64,000 nucleotides of DNA from Bacteroidales bacterium (GTDB lineage Bacteria > Bacteroidota > Bacteroidia > Bacteroidales > P3). Location: assembly GCA_017545365.1 (NCBI GenBank), contig JAFWOP010000098.1, positions 39,504 to 103,503 on the forward strand, written 5' to 3'. Under the pieces are notes generated by a model. It did not search any database. It saw nothing but the letters and a program-made list of their open reading frames with translations, and had not been told where the DNA came from. The stretch's first letter is position 1. The number at the start of each line of letters is the position of its first letter. This document shows positions 42,537 through 50,987 of this stretch, one piece after another. The translations under genes were made by a program, and so were the position numbers.

Positions 42537-43589
42537 TTACACTTTCAAGAATTCGGGTTTCTGGGGTGAGGGGTGGATGCGTCCGCTGATGCCGCGGTAT
42601 TTCTCGGAGGGGTTGTAGGCGATGCCTATCTTGTCCATCAGCCGTTCGCATTGCACTTGGTGCAGTTGCAGCCCCAGGGTCCAGGGGTCGTAGCCGAGCA
42701 GCAGACCGGTGAGCTCCTCGTATGTGAGGACGGGAATGCCATAGCCTTCTTTGTCGTAGGTCTTATGCTCCATCTCGGCGATGGTGTATTGCCATTTGTC
42801 CAGGAACATGCTGCATCCGGGGCAGTTGGTGAGGATAAAGTCGGGTTCGAAGGATTCCATCGACTCAAATTTCTTCTGTGTGTTGGCTATGCTGTAGCCA
42901 CGGTTCTCCTGCACCAAGTACTGACGGAAGCCGAAGCCGCAGCAGTGGCGGCGTTCGGGATAGTCTATCACATCGCCGCCCCATGCCTCGATCATTCCGG
43001 CTAGCACGTAGGGGAACTCGGCATTGCCCACACCGTGGTGGGTAAATATCTTGGCATAGTGGCATCCGATATGCTCCACCACGCGCAACGGTTTTCCTGT
43101 GAAACGGTTGATGAGCTGGTACTTCATCTTCGGCTTGAGGTCGAAGCGGAACTTATAGATGATGTCGCTGGGGTGGACGATGTTGTCCGGCACTTCGAAC
43201 TCGCGTTTGCATGCGTCCCACAGATATTGGCGGGCCTTCTCTTTCAGTTCGGGTTGTTCTTCCCATTTGGCCATCATCTCAGTGAAGACACCAAAGCTGG
43301 TTACACAGGAGGGGACGTAGTTATGGTAGCCATATTCTGTCATGAGTGAGAAGAGGCGGGCCACCACGGTCATGGTGGTTTCGAAAGGCACCACGTCGGT
43401 ATGATAGCCGATGCCGGTGCAGGTGTGCTGGTGGGGATTGTCGCAGATGTCCTTACCCAGCTCCTCTCGCAGTATCCTTAAGAATGCTGCCTCTGAGCCG
43501 GGGAAGAAGGTCTGCCGGATGCAGCTGCGTTCGTAGAAGTAGTGGTCGTCGGCTATGTTTTTTTGGTATCCGTTCCAATAGCGTTTCAT
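42537..43589 (-). CDS. HdrB-like CCG-domain iron-sulfur protein
   Basis: A 350-residue protein resembling the HdrB subunit, whose two CCG motifs hold the noncubane [4Fe-4S] clusters that cleave disulfides. The second motif is complete (HIGCHYAK, RRHCCGFGF, TNCPGC). The first is degenerate: the usual FPGC reads FFPGS, and the paired CC reads TC in QHTCTGIGYH, so only one such cluster may be present. Its start overlaps the membrane HdrD-like gene by an ATGA. It would act as the substrate-facing subunit. Confidence 0.72.
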   Translation of the reverse strand: MKRYWNGYQKNIADDHYFYERSCIRQTFFPGSEAAFLRILREELGKDICDNPHQHTCTGIGYHTDVVPFETTMTVVARLFSLMTEYGYHNYVPSCVTSFGVFTEMMAKWEEQPELKEKARQYLWDACKREFEVPDNIVHPSDIIYKFRFDLKPKMKYQLINRFTGKPLRVVEHIGCHYAKIFTHHGVGNAEFPYVLAGMIEAWGGDVIDYPERRHCCGFGFRQYLVQENRGYSIANTQKKFESMESFEPDFILTNCPGCSMFLDKWQYTIAEMEHKTYDKEGYGIPVLTYEELTGLLLGYDPWTLGLQLHQVQCERLMDKIGIAYNPSEKYRGISGRIHPSPQKPEFLKV

Positions 43590-45391
43590 GGGGTCTGAAG
43601 GATTAGTTGTTTAGCAATGATTTCGGCAATATCGCTGACAGGGAGGTCGTTGGCACGGTTCAGCGCTTTCTTGCACATGGGACATGCGGTACATATTCTG
43701 TCGGGTTGTGGCTCTGTGAGATTGCGCAGGGCAGCGTCGCGGATGAGTTGCTGCTGCGAGGTCTCTATGTGGGTGTTGCCAAGGTTGTAGCCGCAGCAGA
43801 GGCTTTTCTCCCGTTCCTCGCGGGTGGTGAGCAAGGTGGTGGCGGAGGAGAGAACGCGGCGCGGTTCGTCGTACACGCCACATCCGCGGCCCAGTTCGCA
43901 GGGGTCGTGGTAGGTGACGCGCATGTCGCTTTTGGCTACCTTGATGCGCCCGGTCTTTATCAGCATGTCAATATATTGGGTGTGGTGCATCACAGGGATG
44001 TCCAGTTTGTATTCTTGAGTGAACGACTGGTAGCATATCGGGCAGGAGGTCACGAGCATGGTGGCCTTTGACTTGGCAATTAAGCGTTTGTTGAGGTTTC
44101 GTAATTCATCGGCCTGTCGTATAAGGCCTTGCTGTAATAACGGGCGGCCACAACACATGGTGCTTTCCTTGTCCATATACCAGTAGTTCTGATTGGCGGC
44201 TTGGAATATCTGCTCCATGGCTTCGGTGATGCCCGGAGTGAGGTGGGACATGCAGCCGCCGAAGTATGCCACACGGCCGATGGCGTTGAAATGCTGTTGC
44301 CGTTTGAGGTATTGGAATCCGTCGGGATGGTCGATAGGCTTCACAGCCTGGCTGCGCACCTGGCGGCGGATGGTGGCGAGGTCGATGCCCACAGGACATT
44401 CGGTAGAGCAGCGTCCGCACACCATGCACATATTGGCGATGTCCTGCTCCTTGTTGAAGATGTCCTTGTTGCGGATGGTCTGCAGCAGGTAGACCCCTTG
44501 GATGTTGGTGATGTCCAGTTCACGGTTGATGGGGCATCCGTCGATGCAGATGCCGCAGCGCGAGCAGGCACTCAGTTCGTACAAGGTGTAGCCGCTTTTC
44601 TGGTCGCCTTCGCGCAGTCCCAGCTTGCGGAAATAGATGAGGAACACCTCGGTGAAGATGTGCATGTAGCGGGTGAACGGCATCAGCGTGAAGAAGACGC
44701 CCAGTGCCAAGGAGTAGAACATCCAAGTGTTATACTCGAAGATGTCGTTGTCGAGCCCCATGGCCCGCAGCAGGTTTCCCATGGCCACCACGAGGAACCC
44801 CCCGTTGTGGTAGATGGCAGAGGTGGCTCCTTCGGCGAGGAGGCGGAAGGGGAAGATGCACCAAAGGGCTGCCTTGGCCACGCGGTCGGTCAGATTGTGG
44901 CGAGTGGTGCGCTTCATGCCCAGCGGCTTGGACCAGAACTTCTTGAATATGGCCAGGGTGAGACCTGAGAAGACATACAGCAACAGTATGTCCATCAGAT
45001 TGGCAAACTGGGTGGCCGATGCAAAATGGGCCATCTCGGTTGCCCTGGGTTCGAAGAAGTTGAAAAAGATGGCCACATAAAAAGGATGGCCGTTGGGGAA
45101 GGCGAGGATGGCCTGCACGGCCCCCACCGCAATCAGCAGGAACCATCCGAAGGCGAGGCTCCTGTGCATGTAGCCCAGTATGACGTTGTGGCGTGTGATG
45201 CGCCAATGCAGCAGGCTCTCGCGTATCATCTCCCAGATGGCGGGCAGGAATTTCCACGACAGTATATTCTTCCGAATCAGAGCTTGCTGCTTGCGGTCAA
45301 AGCCACGGTACCAATTAAAGTACTTGATGACAGAAATGACCAACAGGGCCAGCACTCCAAGGCAGAAGGGTATTACGAAGAGTGAGAACAT
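43586..45391 (-). CDS. HdrD/DsrK-like membrane iron-sulfur subunit
   Basis: A 601-residue protein with an N-terminal membrane part of about five helices (for example VIPFCLGVLALLVISVIKYF, YMHRSLAFGWFLLIAVGAV) resembling a NarI-like b-type cytochrome, then two ferredoxin clusters (CSRCGICIDGCPI, CMVCGRCSTECPVG) and two CCG domains (CMSH...CCGRP...CPIC and CELG...CCGYN...CPMC). Such fusions exchange electrons with the quinone pool. It overlaps the HdrB-like gene by four bases and lies 15 bases downstream of the small ferredoxin gene. Confidence 0.85.
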   Translation of the reverse strand: MFSLFVIPFCLGVLALLVISVIKYFNWYRGFDRKQQALIRKNILSWKFLPAIWEMIRESLLHWRITRHNVILGYMHRSLAFGWFLLIAVGAVQAILAFPNGHPFYVAIFFNFFEPRATEMAHFASATQFANLMDILLLYVFSGLTLAIFKKFWSKPLGMKRTTRHNLTDRVAKAALWCIFPFRLLAEGATSAIYHNGGFLVVAMGNLLRAMGLDNDIFEYNTWMFYSLALGVFFTLMPFTRYMHIFTEVFLIYFRKLGLREGDQKSGYTLYELSACSRCGICIDGCPINRELDITNIQGVYLLQTIRNKDIFNKEQDIANMCMVCGRCSTECPVGIDLATIRRQVRSQAVKPIDHPDGFQYLKRQQHFNAIGRVAYFGGCMSHLTPGITEAMEQIFQAANQNYWYMDKESTMCCGRPLLQQGLIRQADELRNLNKRLIAKSKATMLVTSCPICYQSFTQEYKLDIPVMHHTQYIDMLIKTGRIKVAKSDMRVTYHDPCELGRGCGVYDEPRRVLSSATTLLTTREEREKSLCCGYNLGNTHIETSQQQLIRDAALRNLTEPQPDRICTACPMCKKALNRANDLPVSDIAEIIAKQLILQTP

Positions 45392-45406
45392 GGTTGTCGT
45401 TGGTGA

Positions 45407-45763
45407 TTATTGTTTGTCGTTGGATGCTAATGATTGTCTCATTTGGAGTATGAGGCCGCGGGTGTTGACACCGCGGGGGCATACGAGGATGCATTTGCCG
45501 CAGAGCATGCACTTGTCCAGATTGGTGTCGGATGAAGCGTCGCTGGTAATCTTGTCATACTGGCCACGGCTGAAGAGGGTGTGCGTCTTGCGTATGTTGA
45601 AGTCGGTAAACTGCCCTGCCGAGCAGGTGGCCGTACACCCTCCGCACCCGATGCAGTAGCGGTAGGACGGCACCACGGCAAGCATCTGCTTGTATTTGTC
45701 CCAGTCCGTATTGTCTAAGTCGATAGACCGTGGGGTGGATATCTTAAAGCCAAAGTTATTCAT
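45407..45763 (-). CDS. Small 4Fe-4S dicluster protein
   Basis: A 118-residue soluble ferredoxin with two clusters: CIGCGGCTATCSAG (near residue 37) and CMLCGKCILVCPRG (near 87). The N-terminus has no signal. It probably serves as an electron shuttle between the HdrC-like protein and the membrane subunit. It overlaps the HdrC-like gene by eight bases. Confidence 0.78.
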   Translation of the reverse strand: MNNFGFKISTPRSIDLDNTDWDKYKQMLAVVPSYRYCIGCGGCTATCSAGQFTDFNIRKTHTLFSRGQYDKITSDASSDTNLDKCMLCGKCILVCPRGVNTRGLILQMRQSLASNDKQ

Positions 45764-46358
45764 CTTCTACTTTCTTTTTGAGTTCCATACCACCCGTCAC
45801 CTCGAATATGCGGCGCACCTCCTCAAGGTCTTCCTCTGGTATGTCACGCAGGGCTCCCGGACCAGAGCCGTGATAGTTGGCTCCCAGCTTAGGCGCAATG
45901 TCTTCTATATGTTCGCGATACCATTCCCAGATAGGACCCTGCTCGGGGTGATAGTCGGGGTCTACGCGGTCGGGGTAGACGCAGTAGCCTATCTCTAATA
46001 TATTCTCTTGCAGCGTCTTCATGAGAAAGGTCTGTTGGCGCCCCTTCTCGCTGTTGTGGAAAAGCCCCAGGTCCTGCGATGCTTTGCGCAGCACGCTGAT
46101 AAGCTCGCCCGGCACATTGCCACGCGGGCAGCGGGTCTTGCATGACATACACTGTCCGCAATACCAAATAGTGTCGCTCCTGAGCAACTGCTCTATTGCT
46201 TCTTCGTCGCCCCGCTGCACGGTGTCGCAGATGCGCCGGGGGTCGTAGTCGTAGAATTCGGCGGCAGGGCAGATGGCCGTACACACGCCGCAGTTCATAC
46301 AGGCCTTCAACGCTTCGGCAAAGCGGACGTCCTTCTGTAAATACTCGGTGAGATTCAC
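45756..46358 (-). CDS. HdrC-like iron-sulfur protein (GTG start)
   Basis: A 200-residue protein with CMNCGVCTAICPAAEFYDYDPR (two-cluster first part) and CGQCMSCKTRCPRGN, matching HdrC. The start is a GTG at 46358 read as M; an ATG is not available nearby. The C-terminal third is helical and acidic. It overlaps the small ferredoxin gene and starts four bases after the VOC gene stop, so all six genes from 47436 to 41452 form one operon. Confidence 0.75.
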   Translation of the reverse strand: MNLTEYLQKDVRFAEALKACMNCGVCTAICPAAEFYDYDPRRICDTVQRGDEEAIEQLLRSDTIWYCGQCMSCKTRCPRGNVPGELISVLRKASQDLGLFHNSEKGRQQTFLMKTLQENILEIGYCVYPDRVDPDYHPEQGPIWEWYREHIEDIAPKLGANYHGSGPGALRDIPEEDLEEVRRIFEVTGGMELKKKVEDE

Positions 46359-46362
46359 TTGG

Positions 46363-47436
46363 TTAGTTATTAAATTTTACCTTATTCAGTCCCATCAGGC
46401 GGAAGAAGAACTTCGGGAAGGGCTTCTTCCTGTCGCGAGTGAGCATATTGATGGCGATATGTGGATGCTTGATGATTGTCAGCTTGTGGGCCTCGACAAA
46501 CTCGATGAGGGTGCCGTCGGGGTCTTCAATATATGTAAAATGTCCGCTGGCCTCGCCCATGTCGAAGTGGCCTTCATCCTTGCAGCTGTCCACGGTGAAG
46601 GGGTAACCCAGTTCAATGCAGCGTTTCTCCAGCTCGCGCATGTGTGTGACGTCGAAGCATATCTGGATGAATCCGGGGTCGCCCCAGTAGCGTCCTTCGT
46701 ATATCTTGCGGGGCTGGCGGTCCAAGGCTTGCACCAGCTCGATGGTGCTGTTGCCATAAAGGGGAGCGAAGGCTCCCTCGCGAGGCTTGTCGGTGGCCAG
46801 GAGCACACGGCGGTAGTTCTGCTCGCCGTTTAGCATCGCGCCAAAGTCGTCGAACACGCCGATCTTGTCGTACACAACGCGGCTGTAGCCCAGCAGGTCG
46901 CGGTAGAGGGGAATGCTCCTCTCCACATCGGTGCAGCCTATCATGCCGCCCACTACGCCGCCACTCAACGTGTTCTGAGGAATGAAGATGGATTTGTCTT
47001 CCACCACCTGGAAGTAGTTGCCCCATGGGTCGGTGACGATGAAACACTGTGTGCCGTCCGGGAGAATGCTCAGCGGACCCACGCGGTCATATTTGGCCTT
47101 CAGCTGGGTGTGGTAGGCCACCACGTCGTGGCTCTTTATCTTGGTGGCGAAGATGCCCAAGTCGCCCACGGCCACTTCGAAAGTCTTTGGCATCGGCTTG
47201 CGCTCCGAATACTGCCAAATCTCAAAGCCGCCGCCGCCCTGTAGGTTCACGGCGATGCAGGCATGGCGTTTCTGCGCCTTGCCGCCTGTGTAGGGGAGCA
47301 TCCGCTCCGCCACCGTATCGTCCTCGAGGATTCTCACGTTCATCTGGAACATGTTGATATACCACTTCCAAGCCTTGGAGAAGTCCTCGACTCCCACGCC
47401 CATCTGCTGTATGCCTGAGATTAGATAATCGTTCAT
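46363..47436 (-). CDS. Two-domain VOC (glyoxalase-like) protein
   Basis: A 357-residue protein with two vicinal oxygen chelate domains: the first begins SGIQQMGVGVEDFSKAWKWY, the second MIGCTDVERSIPLYRDLLGY. Family members bind a metal and act on lactones, thiol adducts or aromatic diols; several isomerases, dioxygenases and lyases share the fold. Being the first gene of the Hdr-like operon, it may supply or process the thiol-type substrate of the complex, but no residue identifies the reaction. Confidence 0.7.
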   Translation of the reverse strand: MNDYLISGIQQMGVGVEDFSKAWKWYINMFQMNVRILEDDTVAERMLPYTGGKAQKRHACIAVNLQGGGGFEIWQYSERKPMPKTFEVAVGDLGIFATKIKSHDVVAYHTQLKAKYDRVGPLSILPDGTQCFIVTDPWGNYFQVVEDKSIFIPQNTLSGGVVGGMIGCTDVERSIPLYRDLLGYSRVVYDKIGVFDDFGAMLNGEQNYRRVLLATDKPREGAFAPLYGNSTIELVQALDRQPRKIYEGRYWGDPGFIQICFDVTHMRELEKRCIELGYPFTVDSCKDEGHFDMGEASGHFTYIEDPDGTLIEFVEAHKLTIIKHPHIAINMLTRDRKKPFPKFFFRLMGLNKVKFNN

Positions 47437-47459
47437 AATAAGGTCTACATTTTAAAATG

Positions 47460-47467
47460 CAAAAGTA
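47460..47467 (-). promoter_or_regulatory. -7 box for the VOC/Hdr-like operon
   Basis: TACTTTTG on the minus strand, 23 bases before the ATG at 47436. It drives the six-gene operon. Confidence 0.6.
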
Positions 47468-47552
47468 CGAAAAAAAAATGTATATATACAATATTTATTT
47501 CACCCGCACTCAATTATTAACACTTCATCCCGACCAATCGGTTATGCCAGCA

Positions 47553-49874
47553 TCAGGCATTATCCTGACCTGAGAGGTACTTGTCGATGGCTTTGGCGGC
47601 TGTGCGGCCGGCACCCATGGCGAGGATGACGGTGGCAGCACCGCTGACGGCATCACCGCCGGCGAAGATGCCCGGTCGGCTGGTCTGTCCCTCGTCGTTG
47701 GTCTTGAGTCCGCCCCATGGCTCTGTGTCGAGGCCGGGCGTAGTGCTCTTGATAAGCGGGTTTGGGCTGGTGCCGAGGGCTACCACTACGTTGTCCACCT
47801 CCATCTCGAACTCGCTGCCTTCGATGACGCTGAACTTACGGCGGCCTTTCTCGTCGAGGTCGCCCATCTGCATACGGACGCAGCGCATACCGCGGACGTT
47901 GCCCTGCTCGTCGCCCAGAAACTCGGTGGGGTTGGTGAGGAACGAGAACTGGATGCCCTCCTCCATGGCGTGGTGTACCTCCTCACGGCGGGCGGGCATG
48001 TCGGCCTGGTCTCTGCGGTAGATGACGGTGACGTCGCTGCCTAGCCGCTTGGCTGTACGTGCGGCATCCATGGCCACATTGCCACCGCCTATCACAGCCA
48101 CATGCTTGCCCAGATAGATGGGGGTGTCATACTCTTCGTCGTAGCCGTGCATGAGGTTGGTGCGGGTGAGTAGCTCGTTGGCCGAGATGACGCCCACCAG
48201 CGTCTCGCCGGGTATGCCCATAAACTTAGGCAGTCCGGCACCGCTGGCTATGTAGATGGCGGAATAGCCATAGCGGTCGAAGAGTTCGTCGATTGTGACG
48301 CTCTTGCCGACAATGACGTTGGTCTTGATTTCCACACCCATACGGCGCAGGTTGTTCACCTCGGGCTCCACCACATCGTGCTTGGGAAGGCGGAATTCGG
48401 GAATGCCATAAACCAGCACACCGCCCGCGTGGTGCAAGGCTTCAAAGATGGTGACCCCGTAGCCCTTCTTGGCCAAGTCGCCCGCGCAGGTGAGGCCCGA
48501 AGGACCGGAACCGATGATGGCGACCTTCTTTATTTTAGAATTGGGAATTGAGAATTGAGAATTAATAGGTGTGTCAGTCAAATTCTCCATTCTCATTTTT
48601 CCATTCTCACTTTCCTTGCGTTTCCAATCCGCGACAAAGCGTTCGAGAGTGCCGATAGCTATTGGCTCGCCCTTTTTGCCAAGGATGCAGCTGCCCTCGC
48701 ACTGGGTTTCCTGCGGACACACGCGGCCGCAGACGGCGGGCAGTGCCGAGTCCTCAGCAATGATGTCGGCGGCCAAGGCAAAGTCGCCCTCGGCCACGGC
48801 ATGGATAAAGTCGGGTATGCGGATGCTCACGGGACATTGGGTGACGCACAAGGGCTTCTTGCAATGGAGGCAGCGGCGCGCTTCGGCCACGGCCTGTTCG
48901 GCAGTAAAGCCGAACGAGACCTCCTTGAAGTTGGAGGCACGGATTACGGGGTCCTGCTCCTGAGGACGTTGGCGGCTGACGGCCTGCTCCACAGCGGGAG
49001 CGAGGTTGCAGCGGTGGTCGGCAGGAGCGTCGGGGCTGACAGTGGCAATACGGTACTTCCGCTCGTCGGGAGTTTTCAGTCGGCGGCCCGCCTCGTCGAA
49101 GTCGACCAGATGCCCGTCGAATTCGGGACCGTCCACACAGGTGAACTTCACCTTGCCGCCCACCGTCACACGGCAGGCACCGCACATGCCGGTGCCGTCC
49201 ACCATCATGCAGTTCATGCTCACGATGGTCTTCAGCCCCAGCTTCTTGGTGAGCAGTGAGACGAACTTCATCATCGGCAGGGGACCGATAGCCACGCAGT
49301 GGGAGTAGGGGAGGGTGGCGGCTGGTACCAGCTGCTCAATCTTGGTGGTCACCAAGCCCTGCTCGCCGTAGCTGCCGTCGTCGGTCATAATATAGAGGTG
49401 GTCACACACGGTCTTCATCTCCTCTTCGAAAAAGAGCAGGTCGCGGGTGCGGGCACCAATGATGACATCTGTAGGGATGCCCAGGTCATGAGCCCATTTC
49501 ACCTGAGGATAGACCGGTGCGATGCCCACGCCGCCCGCCACGAACAGCAGGCGCATCTGGCTGCGCTCCTCGGCGGGGGCGGTGACCAGTTCGCTGGCGC
49601 GTCCCAGCGGCCCGACAATGGAGTAGAGGCTGTCGCCCTCCTCCAAAAGGCTGAGTCGGCGGGTGCTTTCACCCACCACCTGGTACACGATGCTGATACT
49701 TTCGCGCTCAGGGTGTATATCGCTGATGGTCAGCGGCACCCGCTCCCCCTTGTCAATAGGGATGACGATGACAAACTGTCCGGGAAGTCCGCTGCTGGCA
49801 ATCCACGGCGCATGGACTTCCATCAAATAAATACGGTTGCTGTTGAGAAGCTCTTTCTTTAGAATCGTGTACAT
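47553..49874 (-). CDS. Fused NfnAB-like flavoprotein (FNR-type plus glutamate-synthase-type)
   Basis: A 773-residue fusion. Residues 1-300 are a sulfide or dihydroorotate dehydrogenase-like FAD/NAD-binding module (FVAGGVGIAPVYPQVKW, MVDGTGMCGACRV with a [2Fe-2S] set). Residues 330-773 are an NADPH-glutamate-synthase-small-subunit-like module with CLHCKKPLCVTQCPV, CGRVCPQETQCEGSCILG and two FAD motifs (GSGPSGLTCAG, VIGGGNVAMDAA). It may run transhydrogenation between NADH, ferredoxin and NADPH. Start: ATG at 49874, just after the -7 box; the longer reading is noise. Residues about 421-447 are encoded by an inserted palindromic repeat. Confidence 0.88.
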   Translation of the reverse strand: MYTILKKELLNSNRIYLMEVHAPWIASSGLPGQFVIVIPIDKGERVPLTISDIHPERESISIVYQVVGESTRRLSLLEEGDSLYSIVGPLGRASELVTAPAEERSQMRLLFVAGGVGIAPVYPQVKWAHDLGIPTDVIIGARTRDLLFFEEEMKTVCDHLYIMTDDGSYGEQGLVTTKIEQLVPAATLPYSHCVAIGPLPMMKFVSLLTKKLGLKTIVSMNCMMVDGTGMCGACRVTVGGKVKFTCVDGPEFDGHLVDFDEAGRRLKTPDERKYRIATVSPDAPADHRCNLAPAVEQAVSRQRPQEQDPVIRASNFKEVSFGFTAEQAVAEARRCLHCKKPLCVTQCPVSIRIPDFIHAVAEGDFALAADIIAEDSALPAVCGRVCPQETQCEGSCILGKKGEPIAIGTLERFVADWKRKESENGKMRMENLTDTPINSQFSIPNSKIKKVAIIGSGPSGLTCAGDLAKKGYGVTIFEALHHAGGVLVYGIPEFRLPKHDVVEPEVNNLRRMGVEIKTNVIVGKSVTIDELFDRYGYSAIYIASGAGLPKFMGIPGETLVGVISANELLTRTNLMHGYDEEYDTPIYLGKHVAVIGGGNVAMDAARTAKRLGSDVTVIYRRDQADMPARREEVHHAMEEGIQFSFLTNPTEFLGDEQGNVRGMRCVRMQMGDLDEKGRRKFSVIEGSEFEMEVDNVVVALGTSPNPLIKSTTPGLDTEPWGGLKTNDEGQTSRPGIFAGGDAVSGAATVILAMGAGRTAAKAIDKYLSGQDNA
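48536..48608 (-). repeat. AATTCTC/GAGAATT palindromic repeat inside the Nfn-like gene
   Basis: Copies of GAATTG/AGAATT on the left (48536-48565) face AATTCTC/ATTCTC copies on the right (48580-48608), forming an imperfect hairpin with GAGAATT (48557-48563) pairing AATTCTC (48581-48587). The same words occur in an intergenic hairpin near 60880-60993. The insert is in frame and lies between the two halves of the fusion protein. Confidence 0.75.
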
Positions 49875-49895
49875 TGCTCTTTCAATTTTAAAGTG

Positions 49896-49903
49896 CAAAA
49901 ATA
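49896..49903 (-). promoter_or_regulatory. -7 box for the Nfn-like gene
   Basis: TATTTTTG on the minus strand, 21 bases upstream of the ATG at 49874. Confidence 0.55.
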
Positions 49904-50098
49904 CGAAGAAAAAATGGATTGTAATAAAAAAATGAAGAAATAGATGAAATAATAACAGTCCGTGCCGTCGGCCTATCGCAGTGCCGACAGTGTTTGCTCC
50001 ACCAGTGCAAGCCTGCAGCACCCCTTTCCAGACATGCAAGAAAAGAGAAAAATGACCGTAAGATGCAATAATAATCGGGTGTGAGCGTTATACAAAAC

Positions 50099-50965
50099 AT
50101 GAAAAAAATAATTCTCACAGCAATGGTTGTGTCCACTTTGCTGGTTGCATGTAATGACGAACCGGCAGTGGTGGAGCGTCCCTTATATCCCACAGAAGGG
50201 GCCATCAACGCACGCTATAGCATTGATGACGGCGTAACGGTGGTCTTTGCCAAGGGCAACCTGCAATATCAGGCTTCCACCCGCACCTGGCGTTTCGCCA
50301 GCAACCAGTATGACGTGGTGGGCGAAGGCAACCACTTGACCGACACCACCTATTCCGGATGGGTCGACCTCTTCGGCTGGGGCACCTCGGGCTATAACGG
50401 GCTGATGCCCTACACTGTCACCGACAACGGCGAGCTGTACGCCTTCGGACGCTACGACATCACCGACAGCCACTACGACTGGGGTCTTTTCAACGCCGTC
50501 AGCAACGGCGGGAATGTCTCAGGCCGTTGGCGTGCGATGACTTACGACGAGTGGCAACACCTCTTGCGGTTCCGCACCGATGCCAATAAGAAAAAAGCCC
50601 TCGCCACCATCGAGAATGTGAGAGCCGACGGGTCGTCGATGCACGGCATGCTGCTCCTGCCCGACAAATGGGAGCTGCCCGACGGCTGCACCTTCCAGTT
50701 CGGCACCAAGGATGGCTTTGAGACCAATGTCTACAGTGCCGCCCAGTGGAACCGTATGGAGGGGGCCGGTGCGGTCTTTCTGCCCTGTGGCGGCGAACGC
50801 GACGGGTCGGTGGTGAGCATGGTGGGCGACTATGGCTGCTATTGGACCACCGACGGCTACACCCTCTCGTCGGCCTACGAGCTCTATTTCCTCTCCTCCG
50901 GCTATGCCTTCTATCCCACCGACCGCTCGGCAGGCCACAGCGTGAGGCTGGTGAGGGTCAGTTGA
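50099..50965 (+). CDS. Lipoprotein with FGly/C-lectin-like fold
   Basis: A 288-residue predicted lipoprotein; the ATG at 50099 gives MKKIILTAMVVSTLLVAC with a lipobox Cys at 18. The mature part contains FAKGNLQYQAST, WVDLFGWGTSGYNG, RWRAMTYDEWQHLLRF and ends GHSVRLVRVS, the pattern of FISUMP or sulfatase-modifying-factor-like surface proteins common in gut Bacteroidetes. There is no enzyme motif beyond the fold. It is followed by an ALDH gene after 22 bases, but a shared function is not obvious. Confidence 0.65.
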   Translation: MKKIILTAMVVSTLLVACNDEPAVVERPLYPTEGAINARYSIDDGVTVVFAKGNLQYQASTRTWRFASNQYDVVGEGNHLTDTTYSGWVDLFGWGTSGYNGLMPYTVTDNGELYAFGRYDITDSHYDWGLFNAVSNGGNVSGRWRAMTYDEWQHLLRFRTDANKKKALATIENVRADGSSMHGMLLLPDKWELPDGCTFQFGTKDGFETNVYSAAQWNRMEGAGAVFLPCGGERDGSVVSMVGDYGCYWTTDGYTLSSAYELYFLSSGYAFYPTDRSAGHSVRLVRVS

Positions 50966-50987
50966 TAATGAATAATTAATAGTTGAT

